Shown here: positions 39,201 through 47,987 of the stretch, one piece after another
Numbering within the stretch: the stretch's first letter is position 1
Layout: every line of letters begins with the position of its first letter
DNA from: an uncultured Pelagibacteraceae bacterium
Lineage (GTDB): Bacteria; Pseudomonadota; Alphaproteobacteria; Pelagibacterales; Pelagibacteraceae
Length of the DNA stretch: 57,831 bases
Reading direction: 5' to 3'
Assembly (NCBI GenBank): GCA_902535155.1
Contig: CACASB010000004.1
Span: 1 to 57,831 of the forward strand
Made by a program: the position numbers and the translations under genes
The notes under the pieces: model-generated
The model's database searches: none
Seen by the model: the letters and a program-made list of their open reading frames with translations, nothing else
What the model was told of the DNA's origin: nothing

Positions 39201-40378
39201 TGAAGAGTATTAAAGATCACGAAAATCTAGATCAAAAAAGGGTTTTGTTGAGACTGGACTTAAATGTTCCGTTAAAAAACGGCACAATAAATGATCAAAC
39301 AAGAATAGATAAAATTTTGCCAATAATTAATTTTTTACTAAGTAAAAATTCACGTATAATAATAATTTCTCATGTGGGGCGCCCTAAAGGAAAAAAAAAT
39401 AACGATCTATCTATGAGGCCGGTTTGTGAAAATTTAGAAAAAAAAGTTAATAAAAGAATTAAACTAATTAGTAATGATATTTTTGAATTAAAAAAAGACG
39501 AACTATTTAAAGATAAAGATGATGAAATTATATTTTTAGAAAATATTAGATTTTATAACGAAGAAGAGAAAAATGACTCTTCATTTGCTCGACAATTGGC
39601 GAGTTTGGCAGATTTGTTTGTTAATGATGCATTCTCTTGTTCTCATAGAGCTCATGCATCTGTTTGTAAAATCACTAAGTTTATACCCTCTTTTGCTGGA
39701 CTTCAATTGGAAGCAGAGTTGAGTGCTTTAAAAAAAGTTACATCTGAAATAAAAAAACCGGTTACTTGTATTGTTGGAGGATCTAAGATTTCCACGAAAA
39801 TTGGGATAATTAAAAATTTAATACCTAAGTTCAATAATATTATTGTTGTTGGAGGAATGGCAAATAATATTCTTAATCATAAAGGAAATCAAATAGGGAA
39901 ATCAGTTAAAGAGGAAAATTGCGAAAAAATAATTGAAGAGATATTTAAAACATCAAAAAAACATTCTTGCTCAATTACTTATCCGATAGATGTTCTAGTA
40001 GGAAAAAATCTAAATAGTATATCAAAGGTTAAAGAGCTAAATGAAATAGATGAAGATGATTTAATCTTAGATATAGGACCGAAAACAATTAAAAAAATTC
40101 AAAAAGTTATTGAAAATAGTAAAACAGTTCTATGGAACGGACCAGCAGGCTATTTTGAAAATCCTAACTTTGCAAATGGTAGTTATGAAATTGCAAAAGC
40201 AATTGTTAAAAAAAATAAAAACAAATCAATTTATTCGGTTGTAGGTGGAGGTGATACAATAGCTTTAATTAATAAAATCAATGTAATTAAAGATTTCAAT
40301 TTTGTTTCAACTGCTGGTGGTGCTTTTTTAGAATATCTTGAAGGGAGAGATCTTCCTGGTATAAAAGCTTTAAGTTGA
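39200..40378 (+). CDS. pgk: phosphoglycerate kinase
   Basis: Interconverts 1,3-bisphosphoglycerate plus ADP and 3-phosphoglycerate plus ATP. RVLLRLDLNVPLKNG, DQTRIDKILPIINFLLS, SHVGRPKG, FLENIRFYNEEEKND, FVNDAFSCSHRAHAS, CIVGGSKISTKIGII, LWNGPAGYFE and VGGGDTIALI with STAGGAFLEYL are all visible. The length of 392 is usual. It begins on the last base of the gap stop and is followed after 1 nt by fba. Confidence 0.97.
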   Translation: MKSIKDHENLDQKRVLLRLDLNVPLKNGTINDQTRIDKILPIINFLLSKNSRIIIISHVGRPKGKKNNDLSMRPVCENLEKKVNKRIKLISNDIFELKKDELFKDKDDEIIFLENIRFYNEEEKNDSSFARQLASLADLFVNDAFSCSHRAHASVCKITKFIPSFAGLQLEAELSALKKVTSEIKKPVTCIVGGSKISTKIGIIKNLIPKFNNIIVVGGMANNILNHKGNQIGKSVKEENCEKIIEEIFKTSKKHSCSITYPIDVLVGKNLNSISKVKELNEIDEDDLILDIGPKTIKKIQKVIENSKTVLWNGPAGYFENPNFANGSYEIAKAIVKKNKNKSIYSVVGGGDTIALINKINVIKDFNFVSTAGGAFLEYLEGRDLPGIKALS

Positions 40379-40379
40379 T

Positions 40380-41387
40380 ATGTCAGAGCTAAATAACATC
40401 GCACTTAAAATTTTAGAAAAAGGCAAAGGTATACTGGCCGCGGATGAAAGCACAGGCACTATGACCAAAAGATTAGATGGTGTAAATGTACGATCAACTC
40501 CAGAAAATAGATTATTATTTAGAGAAACGCTATTCAGCTCATCAGGTATGAGTGAATGTATAGGTGGCGTAATATTATATGATGAAACAATAAAACAACA
40601 AACTTCTAAAAAAAATTTGATCCCTGAATTAATTTTAAGTATGGGCTCTTATCCTGGAATAAAAGTCGATACTGGTGCTAAGGTTTTGGCAGGATCGCCA
40701 GATGAAAAGATTACCGAAGGCTTGGATGGATTAAGGGAAAGATTAAGAGAGTATTATAAACTTGGGGCAAAATTTACAAAATGGAGAGGTGTTTACAATA
40801 TATCTAAAAATTACCCTAGCAAACTTTCTATTCAATCTAACGCTCATGCGCTAGCGAGATATTCTGCTTTAGTTCAAGAGTGTAATATGGTTCCAATAGT
40901 TGAGCCAGAGGTACTAATGGATGGTGATCATTCAGCAAAAGATTGTTTTTCAAAAACTTCAGAGGTTATTAAAAGATGCTTTGAAGAACTAATTTTGCAC
41001 AAAGTTGATTTGAAGGGGATAATACTTAAACCTAACATGATTTTAGCAGGTAATAAATGTAAAAATAAAATCTCCAATAATGAGGTTGCAAAACTAACTT
41101 TGGAAAGTTTAAAAAGCTCTGTTCCATCAGAGGTTCCAGGAATAGCTTTTTTATCTGGAGGTCAATCTGAAATTGAGGCAACAGAAAACTTACATCTAAT
41201 AAATAAAAATAATAAAACCAGTTTTATTATGAGCTTTTCATATGGCCGAGCTTTGCAGCAAAGTGCCTTAAAATTTTGGTCAAAAGACATACAAAATATT
41301 GAGGGAACGCAAAAGGTTTTTAACCATCGAGCTAAAATGAATACATTAGCAGCTCAAGGAAAATGGTCTAAAGATCTTGAAAATTAA
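40380..41387 (+). CDS. fba: fructose-bisphosphate aldolase class I
   Basis: Cleaves or forms fructose 1,6-bisphosphate by a Schiff-base mechanism. KGILAADESTGTMTKRL near residue 16, ILYDETIKQQ, FTKWRGVYNI, PIVEPEVLMDGDHS and the Schiff-base lysine in GIILKPNMILAG (K217) match the vertebrate-type class I family rather than the zinc class II enzymes more usual in bacteria. Length is 335. No phosphofructokinase is in the window, so gluconeogenic use is plausible. It overlaps the next gene by 11 nt. Confidence 0.95.
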   Translation: MSELNNIALKILEKGKGILAADESTGTMTKRLDGVNVRSTPENRLLFRETLFSSSGMSECIGGVILYDETIKQQTSKKNLIPELILSMGSYPGIKVDTGAKVLAGSPDEKITEGLDGLRERLREYYKLGAKFTKWRGVYNISKNYPSKLSIQSNAHALARYSALVQECNMVPIVEPEVLMDGDHSAKDCFSKTSEVIKRCFEELILHKVDLKGIILKPNMILAGNKCKNKISNNEVAKLTLESLKSSVPSEVPGIAFLSGGQSEIEATENLHLINKNNKTSFIMSFSYGRALQQSALKFWSKDIQNIEGTQKVFNHRAKMNTLAAQGKWSKDLEN

Positions 41388-41991
41388 TAAAAAAAAATTT
41401 ATTTATTTAATTTCTCCATTGACGATTAAAAAATCGTTTTACAGTGATTTAATTAAAGTATTCAAGACAAATAAAATTAGTTTTTTTCAACTAAGACTAA
41501 AAAAGGAAAGTTTTAAAAAAAAATTGATTATCGGAAAAAAAATAAAAAAAATCTGTAAGAATTTTAACGTTAAGTTTCTTATAAACGATGATGTTTTTTT
41601 AACAAAAAGATTAAAAGCGGATGGTTGTCACCTAGGTCAAAAAGATATGAATGTCTTAGATGCGAGAAAACTAATTGGAAATAAAATAATAGGAGTCACA
41701 TGCCACAATTCAATTAATTTAGCCAAAGTTGCTATACGAAACAAAGCAGATTACTTGGCATTTGGAGCTTTTAATTTGTCAAAAACAAAAAAAGTAAAAT
41801 TCAAAGCTTCGGTCAGCATATTAAAAAAAGCTAAAAGGATCACAAATAAACCAATAGTTGCGATCGGAGGTATTAACTCTAATAATTATCAAAAACTTCT
41901 ATTGAATAAGGCAAACTTTTTGGCTATCTCAGGCTACATTTGGAAAAACAAAAAAATAAAACCAATAGAGGCTATTAATAAATTTTTATGA
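41377..41991 (+). CDS. thiE: thiamine phosphate synthase (ThiE), diverged
   Basis: Couples HMP-PP and thiazole phosphate to thiamine phosphate. Conserved pieces of the barrel: FFQLRLKKES (the Gln-x-Arg-x-Lys diphosphate site), FLINDDVFLTKRLKADGCHL followed by GQKD, IGVTCHNS, YLAFGAFNLSKTKK (usually FGPxFxTxTK) and KPIVAIGGIN. The 204 residues are near normal, but the protein is unusually lysine-rich and several positions are altered. TTG start 11 nt before the fba stop. The same gene sits after fba in other alphaproteobacteria. thiD is at 21.8 kb. Confidence 0.82.
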   Translation: MKINKKKFIYLISPLTIKKSFYSDLIKVFKTNKISFFQLRLKKESFKKKLIIGKKIKKICKNFNVKFLINDDVFLTKRLKADGCHLGQKDMNVLDARKLIGNKIIGVTCHNSINLAKVAIRNKADYLAFGAFNLSKTKKVKFKASVSILKKAKRITNKPIVAIGGINSNNYQKLLLNKANFLAISGYIWKNKKIKPIEAINKFL

Positions 41992-42548
41992 AAATTAACG
42001 CTGGTGAAATTAGAGTGGGTATGCTTTTAGAGTATAAAAATGATTTGTGGCAAGTGTTAAAAACTCAACATGTTAAACCTGGTAAAGGTGGTGCATTTGC
42101 TCAAATAGAAATGAAAAGTATTAATAAAAATACTAAATTAAATGAGAGATTTAGATCAAGTGAAACTGTTGAAAAAGCATCATTAGAGGAAATAAAATAT
42201 AATTATATTTATGAAGATGAAAAAAATTATTTTTTTATTGAGCCCAGATCATTTGAGCAGATCGAAATTAAGAAAGATATCTTAGGAAAAAAAGGAAAAT
42301 TACTTGTTGAAAATTTAGAGGTTATGATTAGTTTCCATGATGATGCAGCAATATCTGTTGAATTACCAAATCAAATAAATAGTAAGATTAAAGTTACAGA
42401 TGTGGCTTTAAAAGGGCAAACTGTTTCTTCATCATATAAACCTGCAACTCTTGAAAATGGTTTAAATATTCAAGTTCCACCTTTCATAGAATCTGGTGAT
42501 GAAATTGTTATTGATACAAGAACCATGGAGTATGTAAAAAAAATTTAA
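41988..42548 (+). CDS. efp: translation elongation factor P
   Basis: Relieves ribosome stalling at polyproline. Three beta-barrel domains; HVKPGKGGAFAQIEMKS carries the conserved tip lysine K33, the position modified in many bacteria. The terminal signature is in AALKGQTVSSSYKPATLENG form (here VALKGQ), followed by the late IQVPPFIESGDEIVIDTRTM. The 186 residues are standard. It overlaps thiE by 4 nt. No epmA, epmB or earP is in the window, so the modification state is unknown. Confidence 0.96.
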   Translation: MKINAGEIRVGMLLEYKNDLWQVLKTQHVKPGKGGAFAQIEMKSINKNTKLNERFRSSETVEKASLEEIKYNYIYEDEKNYFFIEPRSFEQIEIKKDILGKKGKLLVENLEVMISFHDDAAISVELPNQINSKIKVTDVALKGQTVSSSYKPATLENGLNIQVPPFIESGDEIVIDTRTMEYVKKI

Positions 42549-42549
42549 T

Positions 42550-43290
42550 ATGAATTCTATTTCTCCTAACCTAAATTTAATGATTAAAGCATCCGAAAAA
42601 GCCTCAAAAATCTTAATTAGAGACTTTGGTGAGGTAGAAAAATTACAAGTTTCTTTGAAAGGTCCAAATAATTTCGTCACAAATGCAGACCGAAAAGTGG
42701 AAGAAATTATTATTAAAGAACTTGAAAAATCAAAAAAAAATTTTTCAATTTTAACTGAAGAAAGTGGTTTTATTAAAAATAAAGATAAAGATAATTTTTG
42801 GATAGTTGATCCAATTGATGGTACTACAAATTTTTTAAACGGTATTCCACATTTTTGCATTTCAATTGCACTTTTGTTCGAAAAAGAAATTATTGCTGGT
42901 GTTATATATGATCCCATAAAAGATGAATTATTTTATGCTGAAAAAAACGGTGGCTCGTATTTAAATAACAAAAGTATAAGAGTTTCAAAAAAAAATAATA
43001 TTTCTGATTGTCTTTATGGGGTTAATTTTAGAAAAAATCTTCCTGAAAATTTAATTATTAGAAATACAGGAAGTGCTGCTTTAGATTTAGCATATGTTTC
43101 ATGTGGTAGATTTGATGTTTGCTTAGAAAAAAATGTAAATCTATGGGATATAGCAGCAGGTACTGTTTTGATAAAAGAGGCTGGAGGAGTAGTTGATAAT
43201 TTTGAATTTAAAGAATTTAATAAAATAAGCATAAAAGCATCAAATGAGAGAATTAGCGGCGCTTTAAATAAAAAAATTAATATCTTTTAA
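42550..43290 (+). CDS. suhB: inositol monophosphatase family protein (SuhB-like)
   Basis: A Mg/Li-dependent sugar phosphatase. Family signatures are both present: [20 protein letters not shown] near residue 80 (metal-binding Asp, Ile, Asp) and [19 protein letters not shown] near 197. ILTEESG provides the upstream Glu. Length is 246. It starts 1 nt after the efp stop and closes the tkt operon. In alphaproteobacteria efp-suhB adjacency is common. The physiological substrate is not set by sequence. Confidence 0.92.
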   Translation: MNSISPNLNLMIKASEKASKILIRDFGEVEKLQVSLKGPNNFVTNADRKVEEIIIKELEKSKKNFSILTEESGFIKNKDKDNFWIVDPIDGTTNFLNGIPHFCISIALLFEKEIIAGVIYDPIKDELFYAEKNGGSYLNNKSIRVSKKNNISDCLYGVNFRKNLPENLIIRNTGSAALDLAYVSCGRFDVCLEKNVNLWDIAAGTVLIKEAGGVVDNFEFKEFNKISIKASNERISGALNKKINIF

Positions 43291-43318
43291 TTGTTTTATA
43301 ATTTTCTTTTGCTATAAA
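43291..43318 (+). promoter_or_regulatory. candidate promoter of rpmE
   Basis: TTGTTT (43291-43296) and TATAAA (43313-43318) are 16 nt apart in the 34-bp gap between suhB and rpmE. Initiation 7 nt downstream would fall on the rpmE ATG at 43325, and no purine-rich ribosome-binding site precedes that ATG. Evidence is weak because of base composition. Confidence 0.3.
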
Positions 43319-43324
43319 TTCACT

Positions 43325-43555
43325 ATGAAAAAAAATATTCACCCAAACTATCACAATATAAAAGTTGAGATGACTGACGGGACCCAATTTGAGACAAAAT
43401 CCACTTGGGGAAGTGAAGGAGATGTACTTAAACTTGAGATTGATCCTAAGTCACATTCTGCATGGACGGGTGGAAAACAGAAGATTTTAGACAAAGGTAG
43501 AGTAAGCAAATTTAATAAAAAATTTCAAAATTTTAAATCAGAGACAAAAAAATAA
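43325..43555 (+). CDS. rpmE: 50S ribosomal protein L31
   Basis: A 76-residue L31. It begins [20 protein letters not shown] and has [20 protein letters not shown] and [11 protein letters not shown], the alphaproteobacterial long type without the CxxC zinc-binding cysteines. ATG with no clear Shine-Dalgarno. It lies between suhB and the TrcR-type gene. Confidence 0.93.
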   Translation: MKKNIHPNYHNIKVEMTDGTQFETKSTWGSEGDVLKLEIDPKSHSAWTGGKQKILDKGRVSKFNKKFQNFKSETKK

Positions 43556-43563
43556 TTTAGATT

Positions 43564-44145
43564 ATGACTATGACACCATTAATGCCAATGGCAACTGCAG
43601 TATGGTTAGTTGAAAATACAACTTTAACATTTAAACAAATTGCAAATTTTTGTAATTTACATGAAATAGAAGTTCAAGGTATAGCTGATGGGGAAGTTGC
43701 AAAAGGTATTAAACCATATAATCCTATAACATCAGGGCAATTGACTAAGCAAGAAATTGATTTATCTAGCAAAGATCAGGGAAGACCACTAAATATAACA
43801 AATTATGATATAGATGTTAAAGAAACTGACAAGAAACTAAAAAAATATATTCCCTTATCCAAAAGACAAGATAAGCCAGATTCAGTTCTATGGTTAATCA
43901 AAAACCATTCTCAATTAAAAGACTCTCAAATTGCTAAGCTGGTAGGTATAACAAAAAACTCTGTTGTTGCGATAAGAAATAAAAGCTATTGGAATTTTAA
44001 TAATTTGAATGCTAAAGATCCAGTCGCTATAAATTTATTTTCACAAAAAGATTTATCAGACGCTTTGGAGAAGGCTGAAAGGCGTATAAAGAAAGAGAAA
44101 AAACTTAAAGAAAAAGGCCAAAAACAAAATCTACAAACTAATTAA
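43564..44145 (+). CDS. DUF1013 / TrcR-type transcriptional regulator
   Basis: Almost the whole N-terminal half is diagnostic: PLMPMATAVWLVENTTLTFK, QIANFCNLHEIEVQGIADGE and PITSGQLTKQEIDLS. A second helix-turn-helix-like unit follows (SVLWLIKNHSQLKDSQIAKL, VGITKNSVVAIRN). This alphaproteobacteria-specific family is named TrcR in databases and is linked there to cell-cycle transcription. Length is 193, with a basic tail. It stands 8 nt after rpmE and before rpsU. Confidence 0.85.
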   Translation: MTMTPLMPMATAVWLVENTTLTFKQIANFCNLHEIEVQGIADGEVAKGIKPYNPITSGQLTKQEIDLSSKDQGRPLNITNYDIDVKETDKKLKKYIPLSKRQDKPDSVLWLIKNHSQLKDSQIAKLVGITKNSVVAIRNKSYWNFNNLNAKDPVAINLFSQKDLSDALEKAERRIKKEKKLKEKGQKQNLQTN

Positions 44146-44204
44146 AAAAATAATAGACATAAATTTCTTTAGATGTTAATTACTACGCATTTTTGGAGGA
44201 TGTT

Positions 44205-44399
44205 ATTAAAATAGACGTTAAAGACAATAATGTGGAACAAGCTTTGAGAGTTTTAAAAAGAAAACTTCAAAGAGACGGTTTTTTTAAGATTGTTAAACTT
44301 AAATCTAATTATGAAAAGCCGTCAGAGAAAAAGAAAAGAATTCTTCAGGAAAACATTAAAAGAGTAAAAAAACTAAACAAATTAAAAAATAGAATTTAA
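44205..44399 (+). CDS. rpsU: 30S ribosomal protein S21, apparent ATT start
   Basis: The small basic S21 protein: KIDVKDNNVEQALRVLKRKL then QRDGFFKIVKLKSNYEKPSE, with a Lys-rich tail. By alignment with family members, which start M-x-V-x-V-x-x-N-N-V, the initiator falls on ATT at 44205. A strong GGAGGA lies at 44195-44200, just before it. An in-frame TTG at 44193 would place that ribosome-binding site inside the gene. The ATG at 44200 is in another frame and ends after four codons. The gene gives 64 residues from ATT or 68 from TTG. tRNA-fMet follows within 4 nt. Confidence 0.85.
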   Translation: MKIDVKDNNVEQALRVLKRKLQRDGFFKIVKLKSNYEKPSEKKKRILQENIKRVKKLNKLKNRI

Positions 44400-44402
44400 T
44401 AT

Positions 44403-44479
<77 letters not shown>

Positions 44480-44483
44480 AATC

Positions 44484-45179
44484 TTAGATTTTAAATTTAG
44501 ATTTTCTACTATCAACTAAAAAAGCTTTGACTGTGTCATTTGTCAATTTTTTAAAGGATCTTCCAAATTTCTCTATTTTTGAAATTATATTTGGCGGTAT
44601 TGTAATTATATGACATCCAAGTTGGGACGCTTGTGTAAAATTATATGGTTCTCTAACACTAGCCCAAAGAATTTTTACGTTTTTAAATTTTCTTGCGCTA
44701 TAAAGACTTTTCTTTATTTCTGGAATTGGATCCTTGCCTACATCGCCAGCTCTTCCAGCAAATACTGAAATAATTAAATTTGTATTTTTTTTAATTTTAC
44801 TTAATATTTGTAAGGTTTGTTTATGAGTATATACTGCAGTTATATTCATTTTAATATTTTTTCTGCTTAACTCATTAATGACTTTACCCATAAATATTCC
44901 TTTAGAGTTTTCTACAGGTATTTTGACATAAACGTTCTTCCCCCAGGATTTTATTTTTAATGCTTGACTTAAAATATTTTTATAATCATCTGCGAAAACC
45001 TCAAATGAAATTGATTTATTATTACAATTTTTTAAAATTTCTTTTGAATACAACTCATAATTTTTGGCTCCTGCTTTTCTCATTAAACTTGGGTTGGTAG
45101 TAAACCCTTTTACAATTTTTTTTTTAGAAAATTTTTTTATTGTAGTAATATCTGCAATATCGCAATAAATTTGTGTCAC
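44484..45179 (-). CDS. transaldolase-like aldolase (fructose-6-phosphate aldolase/TalC subfamily)
   Basis: A short transaldolase-fold protein (231 residues). YCDIADITTIKKF is the start strand with the conserved Asp; KGFTTNPSLMRKAG holds the TTNPS motif; and YVKIPV carries the Schiff-base lysine K86. NITAVYTHKQ, SVFAGRAGDVGKDP and ILWASVREPYNF complete the family set. It could be a transaldolase or a fructose-6-phosphate aldolase; length alone does not decide. GTG start, 2 nt after the pntB stop. A tkt gene is nearby on the other strand. Confidence 0.85.
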   Translation of the reverse strand: MTQIYCDIADITTIKKFSKKKIVKGFTTNPSLMRKAGAKNYELYSKEILKNCNNKSISFEVFADDYKNILSQALKIKSWGKNVYVKIPVENSKGIFMGKVINELSRKNIKMNITAVYTHKQTLQILSKIKKNTNLIISVFAGRAGDVGKDPIPEIKKSLYSARKFKNVKILWASVREPYNFTQASQLGCHIITIPPNIISKIEKFGRSFKKLTNDTVKAFLVDSRKSKFKI

Positions 45180-45181
45180 TT

Positions 45182-46579
45182 TTAAAAACTCTTAATAATG
45201 TCTTCAGTCATTTTTTTTGCATCTGCAAAAAGCATCAAAGTGTTTTCTCTGTAAAATAGATCATTATCTACTCCTGCATAGCCTGGGGATAGACTTCTTT
45301 TAACAAATAAAACTGATTTTGCCTTTTCTACATCTAGTATTGGCATACCATAAATAGGGCTTTGTGGATCAGTTTTTGCTACTGGATTCGTAACATCGTT
45401 AGCGCCAATTACATAAGCCACATCGCAATTAGCAAAATCATTATTAATTTCCTCTAATTCAAATACCTCATCGTATGGAACATTTGCTTCAGCGAGTAAT
45501 ACATTCATGTGTCCAGGCATTCTTCCTGCAACAGGGTGTATAGCATAAGAGACTTTGATACCATTTTTCTTTAAAGTATCCACCATTTCTCTTAATGCAT
45601 GCTGGGCTTGTGCAACAGCCATTCCATATCCTGGGACAATAATTACAGACGATGCATTCTTCATTAAAAAAGCGGCATCATCCGAATTTCCACTTTTTAC
45701 AGGTTTTTGTTCTATGTTATTAGATTTCGATATTTGATCGGTACCCCCGAACCCACCTAAAATTACGCTAAAGAAAGATCTATTCATTCCTTTACACATT
45801 ATGTAAGATAAAATTGCTCCTGAAGAACCAACTAAAGCACCCGTAATAATTAATGCTGTATTTTCTAAAGTAAAACCTATTCCTGCTGCTGCCCACCCCG
45901 AATAGGAGTTTAACATTGATATTACCACTGGCATGTCTGCTCCACCAATTGGTATTATTAATAGTATTCCAACCAAAAATGAAATTGCTATTAAAGTCCA
46001 AAACAAATTTGAGGCTTGTATTACACATAGAAAATAAGTTAAAGCTACTAGTGATATTAAGATAATTAAATTTAAAATATGCTGACCTGGGAATGTAATA
46101 GGTGCACCAGACATTATTCCTCTTAGTTTTAAAAATGCAATTATTGAGCCAGAAAAAGTTACAGCACCAACAGCTGCTCCAATTGACATCTCAATTAAAC
46201 TTGCTAGCTTAATATTGCCAGTTGTACCTAGATTAAATGCCTCTGGATTTAAAAAAGCTGAAATTGCCACAAAAACTGCAGCTAAACCAACTAAACTATG
46301 GAAACCAGCTACCAGTTCGGGCATTGCTGTCATTGGAATTTTAAATGCTATAAAAGCACCAATGCTTCCTCCAATCAAAATGAAAACAATTACATAAATA
46401 AAGCTAGTTGAGAAGTTGCCTGTTGATAAAAATGTTACTACAACTGCGATAAGCATTCCCAAAATACCAAAAAAATTACCTTGTCTTGAAGTCTCAGGAG
46501 ATGATAGTCCTCGTAAGGCTAAAATAAATAGCACACCTGAAACTAGATAAAATAAAGCAAGTAAATTTGTAGAGATCAT
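45182..46579 (-). CDS. pntB: NAD(P) transhydrogenase subunit beta
   Basis: The membrane and NADP(H)-binding subunit of the proton-translocating transhydrogenase. About nine helices fill residues 1-270 (LLALFYLVSGVLFILALRGL, ITFPGQHILNLIILISLVAL and others). Domain III follows with VPGYGMAVAQAQHALREMVD, YAIHPVAGRMPGHMNVLLAE, VIGANDVTNPVA and VKRSLSPGYAGVDNDLFY. Length is 465. It overlaps pntAB by one base. The enzyme makes NADPH from NADH using proton-motive force. Confidence 0.96.
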   Translation of the reverse strand: MISTNLLALFYLVSGVLFILALRGLSSPETSRQGNFFGILGMLIAVVVTFLSTGNFSTSFIYVIVFILIGGSIGAFIAFKIPMTAMPELVAGFHSLVGLAAVFVAISAFLNPEAFNLGTTGNIKLASLIEMSIGAAVGAVTFSGSIIAFLKLRGIMSGAPITFPGQHILNLIILISLVALTYFLCVIQASNLFWTLIAISFLVGILLIIPIGGADMPVVISMLNSYSGWAAAGIGFTLENTALIITGALVGSSGAILSYIMCKGMNRSFFSVILGGFGGTDQISKSNNIEQKPVKSGNSDDAAFLMKNASSVIIVPGYGMAVAQAQHALREMVDTLKKNGIKVSYAIHPVAGRMPGHMNVLLAEANVPYDEVFELEEINNDFANCDVAYVIGANDVTNPVAKTDPQSPIYGMPILDVEKAKSVLFVKRSLSPGYAGVDNDLFYRENTLMLFADAKKMTEDIIKSF

Positions 46580-46881
46580 TATTTTTTCTTCTTTTTATAC
46601 ATTGCTAGCATTCGCTGTGTTACTAAGAAACCTCCAAAAATATTAACAGCGGCTAATATAATAGCTAAAAATCCAAATACACTTGCCTCGTTAAAAATAT
46701 TTTCATTATTTCCTGCCAAAGCTGCAATTATAGCTCCAACTATAATTACTGATGATATTGCATTTGTAACAGACATTAAGGGTGTGTGAAGAGAAGGTGT
46801 AACGCTCCACACTACGTAATATCCAATAAAAATTGAGAGTATAAATATACTTAGCCTGAATATAAAAGGATCTATTTCCAT
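46579..46881 (-). CDS. pntAB: NAD(P) transhydrogenase subunit alpha, membrane part
   Basis: A 100-residue protein with three helices, equal to the C-terminal segment of E. coli PntA: FRLSIFILSIFIGYYVVWSV, TPLMSVTNAISSVIIVGAII and FLAIILAAVNIFGGFLVTQR. The split into three genes is common in alphaproteobacteria. It starts 1 nt after the pntAA stop and overlaps pntB by one base. Confidence 0.93.
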   Translation of the reverse strand: MEIDPFIFRLSIFILSIFIGYYVVWSVTPSLHTPLMSVTNAISSVIIVGAIIAALAGNNENIFNEASVFGFLAIILAAVNIFGGFLVTQRMLAMYKKKKK

Positions 46882-46882
46882 A

Positions 46883-47971
46883 TCAAGTTATTAAAGTTTT
46901 TTTAATTATTTCGTCTTCCAGGTTTATATTAATTTTATTGTTTTTTTTATCATATAAATTTATGACAAAATTAAGTAAATTTTTGGAGTATAAATTCGAC
47001 GCAGATACTGGGAGTTTATTAAGTAAATTACTATCACCCAATATTTTAACACCATTTACATCAACTATTTCATCTGGTTTAGCGAATTCAGTATTTCCTC
47101 CTTGGGATGCAGCTAAATCATAAATGACTGAACCTTTGGGCATTCCATTAATCATATCTTTCTTAATTATCAGAGGGGCTCTTTTACCTGGTATTAAAGC
47201 TGTACAAATAACTATATCTATTTTTTTTAAAGTTTCTTTCAGCAAGTCTTCTTGTTTTTTTTTAAATTCTGCTGAGGCCTCTTTTGCATATCCTCCTGAT
47301 GTTTCTAGATTTTCTGAGCCTTCAACTACTAAAAACTTTCCGCCTAAACTTTCAACTTGCTCTTTAGATGCCATCCTAACATCGGTTGCAAATACGATTG
47401 CTCCCATTCTTTTTGCTGTAGCTATAGCTTGCAATCCGGCAACTCCCGCACCAACAACAAGAACCTTGGCTGCTGGAATGGTTCCGGCAGCAGTCATCAT
47501 CATTGGAATTGCTTTATTAAAAAAAGAAAATGCATCAACCACAGCCTTGTATCCAGCTAAGTTTGCTTGTGAAGATAAAATATCCATAGATTGTGCACGA
47601 GTTATTCTTGGTAATAATTCCAAAGAAAAAACATTGATATTATTTTTAGAAAGCTCTGAAATACGGTCTTTATTATTAGTAGGATTGAAAACTCCTATCA
47701 AATTTTTATTAGGTGATAAATTTTTTAAGTCTTTTTCAACTGGAAGGTTTAGTTGCAATAAGATATCACAATTTTTTAAAATTTCTTCTTTGTTGTTAAA
47801 AAACTCAGCGCCATTTTCTGAAAATTTTTGATCATCAATATCAAGATGAGAACCATAGTTTTTTTCGAGGTATACTTTAAAACCGTTCGATACAAATTTT
47901 TTTACGTTTTCTGGTGTTACAGAAATTCTTTTTTCAGAAGCTTTATTTTCACAAACAGAACCTATTATCAT
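46883..47971 (-). CDS. pntAA: NAD(P) transhydrogenase subunit alpha, NAD-binding part
   Basis: The cytoplasmic NAD(H)-binding domain I. It starts MIIGSVCENKASEKRISVTP, typical of PntA/alanine dehydrogenase proteins. The Rossmann loop is VVGAGVAGLQAIATAKRMGA near 165. The GG-rich mobile loop SGGYAKEASAEF and PGKRAPLIIKKDMINGMPKG are present. I use ATG 47971 (362 residues) because the protein aligns from there; an upstream in-frame start at 48001 would run into the small gene before it. Confidence 0.93.
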   Translation of the reverse strand: MIIGSVCENKASEKRISVTPENVKKFVSNGFKVYLEKNYGSHLDIDDQKFSENGAEFFNNKEEILKNCDILLQLNLPVEKDLKNLSPNKNLIGVFNPTNNKDRISELSKNNINVFSLELLPRITRAQSMDILSSQANLAGYKAVVDAFSFFNKAIPMMMTAAGTIPAAKVLVVGAGVAGLQAIATAKRMGAIVFATDVRMASKEQVESLGGKFLVVEGSENLETSGGYAKEASAEFKKKQEDLLKETLKKIDIVICTALIPGKRAPLIIKKDMINGMPKGSVIYDLAASQGGNTEFAKPDEIVDVNGVKILGDSNLLNKLPVSASNLYSKNLLNFVINLYDKKNNKININLEDEIIKKTLIT

Positions 47972-47987
47972 TAAAACATTTTTGAAT

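Noticed and set aside
47124-47831. A 235-codon open frame on the plus strand opposite pntAA.
   Set aside because: It is a shadow of pntAA: the coding strand shows clear transhydrogenase motifs, and the antisense product has no recognisable feature.
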